DNA of 64,000 nt from an uncultured Eubacteriaceae bacterium (GCA_946497035.1 CAMMIW010000009.1:30757-94756); one strand, 5' to 3'; counted from the stretch's first letter, positions 47,615 through 57,677 are shown. The notes: generated by a model from the letters alone, not told the origin. Made by a program: numbers and translations.

Positions 47615-48823
47615 CTATTTTGTATTAGGAAGAAGTTTAACTTTAATAGTTTCTAGCTTCCCATTTCTAATAATTTTTAACTTAATGGTGTCCCAAACTT
47701 CATACTTTTTAATCTCTTCCACTAATTGCTCAGAGCTAAGTATAGGTACATCATTTATGCTAGTTATAATATCGTTTATTTTAATGCCCGCTTTATCAGC
47801 AGAACCACCTGGTGTAATATCTATTATTATAGCTCCTCCAGCCATACCATCATAGCTTAGGTTAGTATCTTGAACATTTGTAACTAAAACACCTAGAGAA
47901 GTAGGGTTTAGGTTGCTCATTATATTTTCTATAATAGGCATTGCAACAGATGAGCTTATAGTATAACCAACGCTTTCAACTGTATTATTAGCAACTTTTG
48001 CAGTATTTATACCTATAACTTCACCATTTAAGTTAATAAGTGCACCACCGCTATTTCCTGGATTTATAGCAGCAGTAGTTTGTAAAACATTTAATTTTTT
48101 ATTTTCTGAGATTATATCTGTAGATGTTGAGCTTATCATACCAAAAGTAGATGTTATGCCTTCACCTAAAGCATTGCCTATTGCTATAACATAATCTCCA
48201 ACCATAACGTTAGAAGAATCGGCAAATTTTGCTACTCTTATATCACTAATATCTTGTTCAGATAAATTATCGCTACTAATAGATAAAACAGCTAAATCAT
48301 AGTTTTCATCTTTACCTACAAGAGTTGCTTGAACAGGTTTGTTATCATCTATAGCAACGCCTATAGCAGTTGCATTTTGTATAACGTGATAGTTAGTAAC
48401 AATAAAAATATCTGTAGATGTTTTATGAAAAATAATACCAGAGCCTGAGCCCTCATATTGAGTAGTTCCTCTAAACCAGTCTGTATCATTTTTTAAAGTT
48501 GTTATGCTTACAACAGATGGTCTAACATTTTCTATTATAGATTTGACTAAATCGTTAGATGTTTCAATAATGTTAGAAGAATTATCTGCTGATGCTTGTA
48601 TTATGCTATCATTAGCATATTTAGGTATAACCACATCTTTACAATATATATAAGTAAAGCTAATAGCCAAACCTAATACTAAGGAAAAAGCAACAGAACC
48701 TATATAAATAAAAAACCTTTTAAAAAATATTAAAACCTTATTTTGCTTTTTTATTTCTTCTTTATAGAAAGTGTAAGGTTCGTTAGAGATGTTGCTCTCG
48801 TTATTATTATGATTATTATTCAT
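47615..48823 (-). CDS. HtrA-family S1C serine protease with PDZ domain
   Basis: 402 residues. Cytoplasmic N-terminus (about 30 residues), one membrane helix (FFIYIGSVAFSLVLGLAISF), a trypsin-like domain with the triad His (VTNYHVI), Asp (ENYDLAVLS) and Ser (NPGNSGGALI), and a C-terminal PDZ domain (GGSADKAGIKINDIITSINDV). A surface quality-control protease. Intact triad. A second HtrA gene lies 135 bases upstream on the same strand; the two are paralogues of about 40-45 percent similarity by eye. Confidence 0.94.
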   Translation of the reverse strand: MNNNHNNNESNISNEPYTFYKEEIKKQNKVLIFFKRFFIYIGSVAFSLVLGLAISFTYIYCKDVVIPKYANDSIIQASADNSSNIIETSNDLVKSIIENVRPSVVSITTLKNDTDWFRGTTQYEGSGSGIIFHKTSTDIFIVTNYHVIQNATAIGVAIDDNKPVQATLVGKDENYDLAVLSISSDNLSEQDISDIRVAKFADSSNVMVGDYVIAIGNALGEGITSTFGMISSTSTDIISENKKLNVLQTTAAINPGNSGGALINLNGEVIGINTAKVANNTVESVGYTISSSVAMPIIENIMSNLNPTSLGVLVTNVQDTNLSYDGMAGGAIIIDITPGGSADKAGIKINDIITSINDVPILSSEQLVEEIKKYEVWDTIKLKIIRNGKLETIKVKLLPNTK

Positions 48824-48957
48824 AATTTTTCCTCCCTATACATATATAATAAATCAAATAAATGAATAAAATATGAATTAAATGTGAACAATTTAAAATA
48901 TTTTTTTAATTTATAAACATTTTAATATATTTTTCGACATAAAAAGGTAATTTTTAA

Positions 48958-50337
48958 CTAAAAAGAAGTGTTAGAAGGTGTTAATGTAACATTTAAAGTC
49001 ATAGGTTTGTTACCTTCCCTAATAATATCAAAAGATACTGTGTCATTAGGTTTACATTTATTTATAGCAACAGACAGATCTTCTACTGTTTTTATTTTTT
49101 CACCTTTAAAGTTTGTTATAATATCGCCAGGTCTTAGGCCTGCTTTTTCTGCATTGCTACCTTGTTCTACTTCTACAACTATAACCCCACCTGTATTTAA
49201 GCCGTAAATTCTTTTTGTATTTTCTGTTATAGTTTTACCCATAATGCCAAAATAAGGCCTTTCTACGTAACCATTATTTATAATTTGGTCAGCTATATCT
49301 GTAGCTATATTAGATGGTATAGCATATCCAATACCTTCTATAGCAGAGCTTGATAATTTTGCAGTATTTATACCAACAACTTCTCCATCTGTATTCATTA
49401 ATGCACCACCGCTATTTCCTGGATTAATAGCAGCATCTGTTTGTATAACAGTAAGATTTTTACCATCTATATTTATTTGCTTATTTTGAGCGCTTATCAT
49501 ACCTTGTGTCATTGTTTTGCCTCTACCTAAAGCGTTACCTATAGGAAAAACAAAATCTCCAACTTCTACTGTATCAGAATCGGCAAATTTTGCTACAGTT
49601 ATACTTTGTATGCCTGCCTTATGCATATCTTGTTTGCTAACACTAAGCACCGCTAAATCTGAGCTTGGATCTGTTCCTACTAGGCTAGCATCTACCTGTT
49701 CATTACCTGTAACAGATATAGTAACGGCAGATGCCCCTTCTATAACGTGGTTATTTGTTAATATATAAACTTTATCTCCGCCTACTTTATAAATAATGCC
49801 AGAGCCAGAGCCTAAATCTTGTAGCTGGCTTGAGAAAAACCCACCAGATACTTTAGTAGATATATTTACAACAGAATCTCCTACTTCTTTAAATATAGAA
49901 GATGCACTATTAGATGTAAGAATTATATTATCTTCAACACTTGCTTGGCTTAAGTCTGTAACATCAAATTTAAAATTAGATTGTTCTTTTTTAGAAATAA
50001 AATTTTTAGATATTATAGCACCAGCACCTATACCTACCCCTAAAAATAAACAACAAGATGCTACTGCGGTAGATTTTAACATTACCTTTGCAGCTTTTTT
50101 TCTTTTTTTCTTGCTCTCTTGTTTTTTCTCTTCCTTTTCTTTAGCTATTAAAGCTTTTATTTCTGCTTTTTTTCTTTCTATATCTTCTAAATTTTCTTTT
50201 GGTTGTTCTGTATTTATATCTTTAACATCTGCTACATCTATTATCTCAGGTTTTATATTTGTTTTTTCATTTAAACTTTCTTCTATTATATCTTCTTTGC
50301 CAAAGTTATCATCTATATTATTTTTATCTGTATTCAT
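48958..50337 (-). CDS. HtrA/DegP-like S1C serine protease with PDZ domain
   Basis: 459 residues. A long charged cytoplasmic N-terminus (about 85 residues, rich in Lys/Glu, coiled-coil-like EERKKAEIKALIAKEKEEKK region), one membrane helix (STAVASCCLFLGVGIGAGAI), triad His (LTNNHVIEG), Asp (SSDLAVLSV) and Ser (NPGNSGGALMN), then PDZ (GSNAEKAGLRPGDIITNFKG). The long charged N-terminus is the main difference from its neighbour and may connect the protease to a cytoplasmic partner. Confidence 0.94.
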   Translation of the reverse strand: MNTDKNNIDDNFGKEDIIEESLNEKTNIKPEIIDVADVKDINTEQPKENLEDIERKKAEIKALIAKEKEEKKQESKKKRKKAAKVMLKSTAVASCCLFLGVGIGAGAIISKNFISKKEQSNFKFDVTDLSQASVEDNIILTSNSASSIFKEVGDSVVNISTKVSGGFFSSQLQDLGSGSGIIYKVGGDKVYILTNNHVIEGASAVTISVTGNEQVDASLVGTDPSSDLAVLSVSKQDMHKAGIQSITVAKFADSDTVEVGDFVFPIGNALGRGKTMTQGMISAQNKQINIDGKNLTVIQTDAAINPGNSGGALMNTDGEVVGINTAKLSSSAIEGIGYAIPSNIATDIADQIINNGYVERPYFGIMGKTITENTKRIYGLNTGGVIVVEVEQGSNAEKAGLRPGDIITNFKGEKIKTVEDLSVAINKCKPNDTVSFDIIREGNKPMTLNVTLTPSNTSF

Positions 50338-50808
50338 AAAAATTTCCCTCCAAAATTTATTATTACTATTTATATATAATTTCTCTTGTTTTTATTTATG
50401 TTTTAATTATAAACATATATTTTGAATAAAATATTAATAATATGTAAACAATTGTAATAAAATTTTTAAATACTTATATATTACAATTAATTTAAAAAGA
50501 TTGGCTTTTACAATAAATATTTGTTTAATATTTATAATAAGACATTTTTATGAAAAGTTGAGATAAGGAGATTATGTATAACTTACATATTGTATTTTAT
50601 ATTAAAATATGGGGATAAAATTATAGGATATTAAATAAGATTAAATATAAATTTAAACTTTGTTATTTTATTTAAACTTAAATAATTGAAAAATAATTAC
50701 AATTAAAAAATGGTAGGTTTATAATAAAACCTACCTTAATATTAAAATTTTAAGGGCAATAACACCCTATTATTATATGTATATTAAATATTTTATTTTT
50801 TTAATTAT
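50338..50808. other. Gene-free interval between HtrA and HD-GYP genes
   Basis: About 470 bases. It holds the HtrA promoter region, the HD-GYP terminator at 50712-50735 and otherwise A/T-rich sequence. No open frame here has a ribosome site. I see no RNA motif I can name. Confidence 0.55.
50712..50735 (-). terminator. Terminator of the HD-GYP gene
   Basis: A perfect 9-bp stem GGTAGGTTT/AAACCTACC; on the minus strand ATTTTTTAATT follows. Confidence 0.8.
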
Positions 50809-51906
50809 TTATAATATATGTTTTATATATAAATCTTTTTCTTGGGATAAATCTATAAAATCTTCATTTCTTTTTACTATAGGTTTACATAAATAAGATT
50901 GATTAATAAAAACTACTTCTGCCTCTGTATCATCTGATAATATAACATGGCTACCAACATAAGTATAAACAATGTTTTGTAAAAAAGCTAAAAGCAAATG
51001 TGTGTCTAGTAGCTCATAGCTATTTTGCTCAAAGTTTCTAATAACTTCAAAAGGGCATATTTTTGCTCTGTAAACTCTATCTGCTGTCATTGCCTCATAT
51101 ATATCACATATAGCAACAATTTTACCTGTAGTAGATATTCTATCTTCTGTTAAACCAAGAGGATAACCAGATCCATCTATTTTTTCGTGGTGCATTAAAA
51201 TGCCTAGTTTTATTTCTTCTGGTATATCTAAATCTTTAACTAAGTTATACCCCAAAATAGCGTGCTCTTTAACTTGGTCATATTCTATTTCTGTAAGCTT
51301 TTCTGGTTTATTTATAATATTTTCGTCTATCTTTGTTTTACCAATATCGTGTAACATACCAGAAATAGTAAGATTTTTTAAATCATCACCTTCATAGCCT
51401 AACCATAAACCAAAAAGATTACATATAAGACTAACATTTAAACAGTGAGCATAAGTATGTAGATCTGAAGTTTTTAAATGGCCGATATATGTGAAAATAT
51501 CGTTTTTACAATTTACACTGTCTATTATATCAATAATCATATTATAAAGGCTGTCTATTTCTACACCAACACCTTTGCCAATAGCCACAAATTGATTTTC
51601 TAATTTTTCTATCTTTTGTTCATATATTCTTTTAAAATTTTTAAATTCTCTTCTATCTTCAATTTTTTCAAATTCTTTATTTTCCAAAAAAATATCTTCA
51701 TTAAAAAACTCATCTATCTCAATATTTTTCTCAAAAATAGTAATAGATTTAATACCTATATCTTTTAACTTACTGTAGTTTACATCACTTAGCATTGTAT
51801 TTTTAGCTATAATAATATTTCCACATGCAGAAACAACATCTTTAGCTAAAACCATATTAGGTTTAACATCTTTAATGTTTATTTTTTTCGTCTTTAAGTT
51901 AGACAT
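50809..51906 (-). CDS. HD-GYP domain protein (probable c-di-GMP phosphodiesterase)
   Basis: 365 residues. An N-terminal beta-rich DUF3391-like part (INIKDVKPNMVLAKDVVSACGNII), a helical linker, and an HD-GYP domain with HD (GMLHDIGKTKID), HH (LMHHEKIDGSGYPLGL, the GYP motif) and DIYEAMTADRVYR. HD-GYP proteins hydrolyse c-di-GMP, which controls the motile-sessile switch. Flagellin and cheV are also in the window. No sensor domain or membrane segment. Confidence 0.93.
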   Translation of the reverse strand: MSNLKTKKINIKDVKPNMVLAKDVVSACGNIIIAKNTMLSDVNYSKLKDIGIKSITIFEKNIEIDEFFNEDIFLENKEFEKIEDRREFKNFKRIYEQKIEKLENQFVAIGKGVGVEIDSLYNMIIDIIDSVNCKNDIFTYIGHLKTSDLHTYAHCLNVSLICNLFGLWLGYEGDDLKNLTISGMLHDIGKTKIDENIINKPEKLTEIEYDQVKEHAILGYNLVKDLDIPEEIKLGILMHHEKIDGSGYPLGLTEDRISTTGKIVAICDIYEAMTADRVYRAKICPFEVIRNFEQNSYELLDTHLLLAFLQNIVYTYVGSHVILSDDTEAEVVFINQSYLCKPIVKRNEDFIDLSQEKDLYIKHIL

Positions 51907-52100
51907 AAAGGACCTCCTTTCTCAAAACCTTAATATATTAAAAGTTTAAAACATTTAATTTTAATTTATTTATATAGTATAACATTAAAATAGGTTATTA
52001 ATCAATACTTTTGTTAAATTTTAATTTTAATGTAAATTTTGTATAAAATGTATTGTATTATAGTAAAATATAATTTATTATATATATATTAAAATTTTTA

Positions 52101-52115
52101 GGAGGTGTTTTTATA
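52101..52115 (+). promoter_or_regulatory. Ribosome site before an ATA codon
   Basis: GGAGGTG at 52101-52107 is 7 bases before ATA at 52113. No ATG, GTG or TTG lies in this frame between the stop at 52071 and 52521, so the ATA is the best initiator candidate. Confidence 0.6.
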
Positions 52116-53273
52116 AAATCTAATAATTTTATAAAAAATAACAAAAAATATTTTAAATTAGGCATATGCTTAATTCTAGTAGCTATCATTACTATAACAT
52201 TTTATAGATCTTCATCTAAGTTAGATGTATCTATAACTATAAAAGAGGCAAAAGATATTTTAGCACCTTTTATATATGGTATAGGTATAGCATATATTTT
52301 AAATTCTAGTTTAAAATTTTTAGAAGGCAAGCTATTTTCTAAAATAAAATATTTAGACGGTAAAAAAACTTTAAAAAGAGGATTATCTATAACAACTGCT
52401 TATGCCGTTCTTTTTAGCTTTTTAATATGGCTTATAAGCTATCTTTTACCAGAGATACAAAAAAGCATATTAGACGTATCAGATTATTTTAAACAATTTG
52501 ATGTAAGTGCGGTAGATAGAATGTTAAAAGAATATGTGCCTATAAATGAAAATGTATTATCAGACATATCTTCATATATAGAAGGTTTTGTTAAAAGCTT
52601 TATAGAACAATTTCCAACATATATAAAAAGAATACTTTCAAGCACACTTAATATTGCATCTGTTGTTTTAAATGTAATATTAGGTATAGTTATTTCTATT
52701 TACATATTATTTGATAAAGAGGCAATAGGTGAAAGAAGCAAAAAAATAGTATATGCTATTTTACCTAAAAGAGCATCTCAAAACCTAATAGACTTTTGCA
52801 AAGAATCTAATAACACTTTTGAAAAATTTTTCGTAGGTAAAATAATAGACTCTACAATAATAGGTATAATATTTTTTATAGGTGCAACTTTGTTAAAAGC
52901 ACCTGTTACTATGCTTTTAAGTATAATTATAGGTATTACAAATATGATACCATTTTTTGGCCCATTTATAGGGGGTATACCTGTTGTATTTATCACATTA
53001 GCTTTTGATATAGCAAACCCTTTAAAAGCTTTATGGATGACTATATTTATACTTTTATTACAACAATTTGATGGTAATATATTAGGGCCTAAAATTTTAG
53101 GTGATTCTATTGGTGTAAAACCTTTAGGTATCATATTTTCTATAATTGTTGGTGGTGCTATATTTGGCCCTCCAGGTATGTTTTTTGGGGTTCCTATATT
53201 TGCTGTTATATTTTCAGCTTTTAATCGTTTTATTGATAAAAAATATAATAAAAAATACGGAGTTGATAAATAA
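52113..53273 (+). CDS. AI-2E family transporter with apparent ATA start
   Basis: About 386 residues if started at the ATA. The frame is open from the ribosome site onward and encodes the full family: helix 1 (FKLGICLILVAIITITFY), the amphipathic KEAKDILAPFIYGIGIAYILN segment, helix 3 (SITTAYAVLFSFLIWLISYLLP), the extracytoplasmic part, and the C-terminal helices with the signatures GITNMIPFFGPFIGGIPV and QQFDGNILGPKILGDSIGV. Members export signals or ions and are of mixed function. A start only at ATG 52521 would remove the first three helices. Confidence 0.85.
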   Translation: MKSNNFIKNNKKYFKLGICLILVAIITITFYRSSSKLDVSITIKEAKDILAPFIYGIGIAYILNSSLKFLEGKLFSKIKYLDGKKTLKRGLSITTAYAVLFSFLIWLISYLLPEIQKSILDVSDYFKQFDVSAVDRMLKEYVPINENVLSDISSYIEGFVKSFIEQFPTYIKRILSSTLNIASVVLNVILGIVISIYILFDKEAIGERSKKIVYAILPKRASQNLIDFCKESNNTFEKFFVGKIIDSTIIGIIFFIGATLLKAPVTMLLSIIIGITNMIPFFGPFIGGIPVVFITLAFDIANPLKALWMTIFILLLQQFDGNILGPKILGDSIGVKPLGIIFSIIVGGAIFGPPGMFFGVPIFAVIFSAFNRFIDKKYNKKYGVDK

Positions 53274-54226
53274 TGAAATATCCTAAAAATGCTAATTTAT
53301 TTATGTTTATATTGATGATGCTTTTTATATTTATAGGTAATGGAGTATTACCAATATTTTTTCAATACATATTTAGTTTTTTTCCAAATATGGAAATAAA
53401 AAATCAACTGTTAATACTTCAATTTGTTTCTGTTATAGTTTGTTTTATACTGCCTATAATTTTATATATAGCTATAAAAAAAATACCTATAAAAGAGCTT
53501 ATACCTATGGAAAAATTATCTATAAAAAATATTCTTATATTAATATTTTTATCTTTTTCTATAATTCCTATGATACAATTAATAGCATTTATAACAAATA
53601 TTTTTTATAAAGATAAAGTATCAGATGTAATTAATATTTTTACCTCTTTAAGTTTACCTAAGGCCTTATTTATAACGGCTTTAGTTCCTGCTATAACAGA
53701 AGAATTAGTATTTAGAGGGGTTATATTAACAGGGTATAAAAAATCTCCTATATTAATAGGCGTTTTAATGTCTAGCCTTTATTTTGGCTTAATACATTTT
53801 ACAGTTACACAGCTTTTTTATACAATAGCAGTAGGGGTTATATTTGCTCTTGTAGTAAAAGTAACAAAATCTATATATGCTACTATATTAATGCATTTTA
53901 TATTAAACGGTACACAAGTTATACAGGTATATTTAGTTAGAGAAGATTCAACACAAGTAGCTCAACAAGTATATAATATAAAAGATATTCTTTTAAACCT
54001 TTTTTATTATTTTATATATTTTATAATTTCATTACCTTTTTTAGCTTTTTCTATATATTTATTTATAAAATATAATAAGGAAAAAATAAACGATTTAAAA
54101 GAAGAAAATAAAATAATAAAAAATGATAAAAATAGACCTAAAGCAATTACATTATTTTTCTACATAAATATAATAGTATATATTTGTTATATGATATTAG
54201 CGCATATTGCAAAAAAAATGCTGTAG
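53273..54226 (+). CDS. CPBP-family intramembrane metalloprotease
   Basis: 317 residues with about eight membrane helices. The CPBP/Abi motifs are ITEELVFRGVILTGY (EExxxR), FGLIHF and ATILMHFILNG, the zinc-binding residues of the Rce1-like fold. Members process prenylated proteins, peptides or bacteriocins; the target is unknown. The start overlaps the upstream stop (TAATG), so it is translationally coupled to the AI-2E family gene. Confidence 0.92.
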   Translation: MKYPKNANLFMFILMMLFIFIGNGVLPIFFQYIFSFFPNMEIKNQLLILQFVSVIVCFILPIILYIAIKKIPIKELIPMEKLSIKNILILIFLSFSIIPMIQLIAFITNIFYKDKVSDVINIFTSLSLPKALFITALVPAITEELVFRGVILTGYKKSPILIGVLMSSLYFGLIHFTVTQLFYTIAVGVIFALVVKVTKSIYATILMHFILNGTQVIQVYLVREDSTQVAQQVYNIKDILLNLFYYFIYFIISLPFLAFSIYLFIKYNKEKINDLKEENKIIKNDKNRPKAITLFFYINIIVYICYMILAHIAKKML

Positions 54227-54248
54227 ACAAAGTCTACAGCATTTTTTT
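54212..54248. terminator. Bidirectional terminator overlapping both stop codons
   Basis: A perfect 17-bp stem with loop AAA: A7, T, GCTGTAGAC, and its complement with T7. The CPBP stop (54224-54226) and the end of the HIT gene (54247) both lie in the stem. A family member. Confidence 0.9.
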
Positions 54249-54654
54249 ACATATTAGATTTAATGCTATCTATTATATTTTTAATTTTTTCATTATCTAT
54301 ACTGACTGGTGTAGATTTTATAATTACATTATCATTTTCTTTTCTTGGTACAATGTGTATATGAAAATGATTAACTGTTTGTCCTGCTAAAGCTCCATTA
54401 TTTTGTAATATATTAATATTTTCTATACCAAAAGATTTTTTTATACTATTAGCTATTTTTTGAGCGATAAAATATCCTTCTTTTAAAATTTCTCCATCTA
54501 TTTCAAATATATTTTCAAAGTGTTTTTTAGGTATAATAAGGGTATGGCCTTCATTAGCAGGGAAAGCATCTAATATAGCTATAAAATTATCATTTTCAAA
54601 AACTTTATTGCAAGGTATATTTCCATTTAAAATTTCACAAAAAATACAATTCAT
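54247..54654 (-). CDS. HIT-family nucleotide hydrolase
   Basis: 135 residues. N-terminal CIFCEILNGNIPCNKVFEND (zinc Cys pair), GHTLIIPKKHFENIFEID and the histidine triad HFHIHIVPR. Such enzymes cleave adenosine phosphoramidates or dinucleoside polyphosphates. It starts 2 bases after the asnB stop and is co-transcribed. Confidence 0.95.
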   Translation of the reverse strand: MNCIFCEILNGNIPCNKVFENDNFIAILDAFPANEGHTLIIPKKHFENIFEIDGEILKEGYFIAQKIANSIKKSFGIENINILQNNGALAGQTVNHFHIHIVPRKENDNVIIKSTPVSIDNEKIKNIIDSIKSNM

Positions 54655-54656
54655 TT

Positions 54657-56483
54657 TTAAGCCTCCTCAAAAAATTGGTTATGCCAAACTAAAAACATAT
54701 ATATAGTCCATATTTTACGGCTAAAATCGCCTTTACCTTGTTTATGGTTATCAAGATAAGCTACTATTTTATCTGTGTTAAAATATTTTTTAGCAACATC
54801 TGAACAAAAAGATTCTTTTACCTTATTATAAAATTTATCTTCTTTAAGCCAAACTCTAATAGGAACAGGAAAACCTAATTTTTTCTTGCTAGAGACCACC
54901 TCAGGTAAATATTCTTTAGATGCCATTCTAAAAACATATTTTGTAGCCTGTTTATTAACACGATAATCTGAAGGTATTTTACTAGCTACTTTAAATACTT
55001 CTTTATCTAAAAATGGCACTCTAACTTCAAGAGAATTTGCCATACTCATTTTATCTGCCTTTAAAAGAATATCTCCTACAAGCCAAAGGTTTAAATCTAT
55101 ATATTGCATTTTTGTAACATCATCTAAATGTTTAACTTTATCATAAAAAGGTTTTGTAATATCAGTAGGGTTATAGTTACCTGTTGGATTTTTTAATATG
55201 CTTTCTCTTTCTTCTTTAGAAAACATATTAGCATTACCTATAAACCTTTCTTCCACATCTTTAGATGCTCTTATAAATAAATTTTTACCTTTAAAAGAAA
55301 AAGGTATAGCTTTAGCCATTTTACTTAGAGCTTTTCTTATAGGCTTAGGTAAAACAGTTATAAAAGAAATATCAAAAGGTTCTTTATAAATGTTATAACC
55401 ACCAAAAAATTCATCGGCACCTTCCCCAGATAAAGCTACTTTAACATGTTTACTAGCTAAATTTGCTACAAAATATAAGGCTATAGCAGAAGGATCGGCC
55501 AAAGGTTCGTCCATATGATATTGAACTTTAGCTATAGTTTCCCAATATTCTTCTGTTGTTATAGTTTTATTAAAATTTTCTATGCCCACTTTTTCTGATA
55601 AATCTTTAGCATAGCTTATCTCGTTATAGTTGTCATAGTCAAAGCCAACGGTAAAAGTTTTATCACCTTTAAATGTGGCTGCTACATAGCTAGAGTCTAC
55701 CCCGCTAGATAAAAAAGAACCAACTTCAACATCACTTATTTTATGTGCTTTTATAGATTGTTGCATAATATCATCTACATTTTTAATAGCATCTTGTAGG
55801 CTCATTTGCTCTGGGTTAAACATAGGCTCAAAATATCTATTTATATTAACCTTGCCATCTTTATATTGTAAATAGTGGCCTGGCATAAGCTTAAAAACCC
55901 CTTTAAAAAATGTTTCTTCTAAAACAGAATATTGAAAAGATAAATAATTTTCTAATGCAACTGGGTTAACTTCTTTTTTAAACTGAGGATACTCTAAAAA
56001 GCTTTTTATCTCTGAGCCAAAAATAAGATTTCCATCTATTTGGGCATAATAAAAAGGTTTTATACCAAAAAAATCACGAACAGCATAAAGCTCTTTTTTG
56101 TTTGTATCATATATAACAAAGGCAAACATACCTCTTAGCTCTTTTAGCATATCCATACCTTTTTCTTCGTATAAATGTACTAAAACTTCTGTGTCTGCCT
56201 CGCTTTTAAAAATATGGCCTTTTTCTATAAGCTGTTTTTTAAGCTCTTCATAGTTATATATCTCTCCGTTAAAAACTATAACTATGCTATTATCTTCATT
56301 ATACATAGGTTGAGAGCCATTTTCTAGCCCTATTATGCTAAGACGCCTAAAACCTAATGTAACATTTTCATCACTATGAATACCGCTACTATCTGGCCCT
56401 CTATGTACTATCCTATCCATCATTTTTTCTATTATATCTTCTTTATTTGGAAAGTTTCCAGTAAATCCAGTAAATCCACACAT
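54657..56483 (-). CDS. asnB: Asparagine synthase (glutamine-hydrolysing)
   Basis: About 608 residues. Cys2 in MCGFTGF is the glutaminase nucleophile, which fixes the start at 56483 (AGGAGGAAAC upstream); the longer frame from 56516 would bury it. Class II glutamine amidotransferase (HRGPDSSG, FNGEIYNYEELK) and C-terminal synthetase domain with the ATP loop SSGVDSSYVAATF. Makes Asn from Asp and Gln. Similar enzymes also amidate peptidoglycan or surface glycans in some Firmicutes; length and motifs favour AsnB. Confidence 0.95.
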   Translation of the reverse strand: MCGFTGFTGNFPNKEDIIEKMMDRIVHRGPDSSGIHSDENVTLGFRRLSIIGLENGSQPMYNEDNSIVIVFNGEIYNYEELKKQLIEKGHIFKSEADTEVLVHLYEEKGMDMLKELRGMFAFVIYDTNKKELYAVRDFFGIKPFYYAQIDGNLIFGSEIKSFLEYPQFKKEVNPVALENYLSFQYSVLEETFFKGVFKLMPGHYLQYKDGKVNINRYFEPMFNPEQMSLQDAIKNVDDIMQQSIKAHKISDVEVGSFLSSGVDSSYVAATFKGDKTFTVGFDYDNYNEISYAKDLSEKVGIENFNKTITTEEYWETIAKVQYHMDEPLADPSAIALYFVANLASKHVKVALSGEGADEFFGGYNIYKEPFDISFITVLPKPIRKALSKMAKAIPFSFKGKNLFIRASKDVEERFIGNANMFSKEERESILKNPTGNYNPTDITKPFYDKVKHLDDVTKMQYIDLNLWLVGDILLKADKMSMANSLEVRVPFLDKEVFKVASKIPSDYRVNKQATKYVFRMASKEYLPEVVSSKKKLGFPVPIRVWLKEDKFYNKVKESFCSDVAKKYFNTDKIVAYLDNHKQGKGDFSRKIWTIYMFLVWHNQFFEEA

Positions 56484-56605
56484 TAAAATGTTTCCTCCTA
56501 AGTGTTTTATATACAAACTTTATCATAATTTTTTATTTTATTCAACTATAATTGAAAAGTTTTTAATATTTGAAAAAATTTTTTGTTTATTTTTTAAATT
56601 TTTAT

Positions 56606-56633
56606 TTGATTTATTTTATTAAAATGTTATAAT
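56606..56633 (+). promoter_or_regulatory. Promoter upstream of cheV
   Basis: TTGATT (56606-56611), 16 bp, TATAAT (56628-56633); about 125 bases before the start codon. Confidence 0.55.
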
Positions 56634-56762
56634 AATAATTAGCTATATATGTTTTAAAAATATATATATATTTTATCCATTATTATTTTTATTAAACTAT
56701 ATATTATATTTAAAATTTGATAAGTGAGCATACTTATAAATATATTTAAGGGGGATTTTACT

Positions 56763-57677
56763 TTGAATAATATATTAAAACCAAAAATTCTTTTAGAAAG
56801 TGGTACAAATGAACTTGAGCTTATGGAATTTACTATTGCAGGTAGCCACTTTGGTATAAATGTTGCAAAAATATTAGAGATTATGAAATATACAGAAGCT
56901 ACGCCTATGCCTAATTCTAGCCCTTATGTAGAAGGGGTTTTTAAACCGAGAGACGAAATAATGACGGTAATAGATTTAGCAACATATATGGGGTTACCAG
57001 CATCTGAAGATGCAGGGAGAGATATTTTTATTATAACTATTTTTAACAATGTATATACAGCTTTTCACGTTCATACGGTAGAAGAGATACACCGTATATC
57101 TTGGGAAAATATAGAAAAACCAGACACTACTATATATAGCGGTGAAGAAGGCCTTGCCACAGGTATAGCAAGGGTTAAAGATAGACTTATAACTATCCTT
57201 GATTTTGAGAAAATTCTTGCTGATATTAGCCCAGATAAAAGTATACAAATATCTGATGTTGAAAAACTTGGCGAACGTGAAAATTCAAACAAGCCTATAC
57301 TTTTAGCAGAAGATTCTCCTCTTCTTGAAAAACTTTTAATAGAATGTCTTCATAAATCTAACTATACAAACACTACTATGTGTACAGATGGTAAACACGC
57401 TTGGGATACTCTCCAAGAATATAAAAAAGAAGGCGGCCCTATTGAGGAAAAAGTTGCTTGTATCGTTACAGATATTGAAATGCCTAAAATGGATGGCCAT
57501 AGACTTTTAAAATTTATTAGAGATGATGATGAGCTTAAGCATATCCCTGTTATTATATTCTCTTCTCTTATAAATGATGAAATGAGATTAAAAGGCGAAA
57601 GATTAGGTGCTACTGCTCAAATAACTAAACCAGAAATAGCTAACCTTGTAGGCCTTATAGATAAATATATATTATAA
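56763..57677 (+). CDS. cheV: Chemotaxis coupling protein CheV
   Basis: 304 residues: a CheW domain (residues 15-155: FTIAGSHFGINVAKILEIMK, FKPRDEIMTVIDLATYMGL, ITILDFEKIL) followed by a response-regulator domain (from 180: PILLAEDSPLLEKLL, phospho-Asp in VTDIEMPKMDGH, Lys in ITKPE). CheV links receptors to CheA with phosphorylation-dependent adaptation. The start is TTG at 56763 with AAGGGGG at 56748-56754; the GTG at 56724 has no ribosome site. Length then equals the family norm. Confidence 0.93.
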   Translation: MNNILKPKILLESGTNELELMEFTIAGSHFGINVAKILEIMKYTEATPMPNSSPYVEGVFKPRDEIMTVIDLATYMGLPASEDAGRDIFIITIFNNVYTAFHVHTVEEIHRISWENIEKPDTTIYSGEEGLATGIARVKDRLITILDFEKILADISPDKSIQISDVEKLGERENSNKPILLAEDSPLLEKLLIECLHKSNYTNTTMCTDGKHAWDTLQEYKKEGGPIEEKVACIVTDIEMPKMDGHRLLKFIRDDDELKHIPVIIFSSLINDEMRLKGERLGATAQITKPEIANLVGLIDKYIL

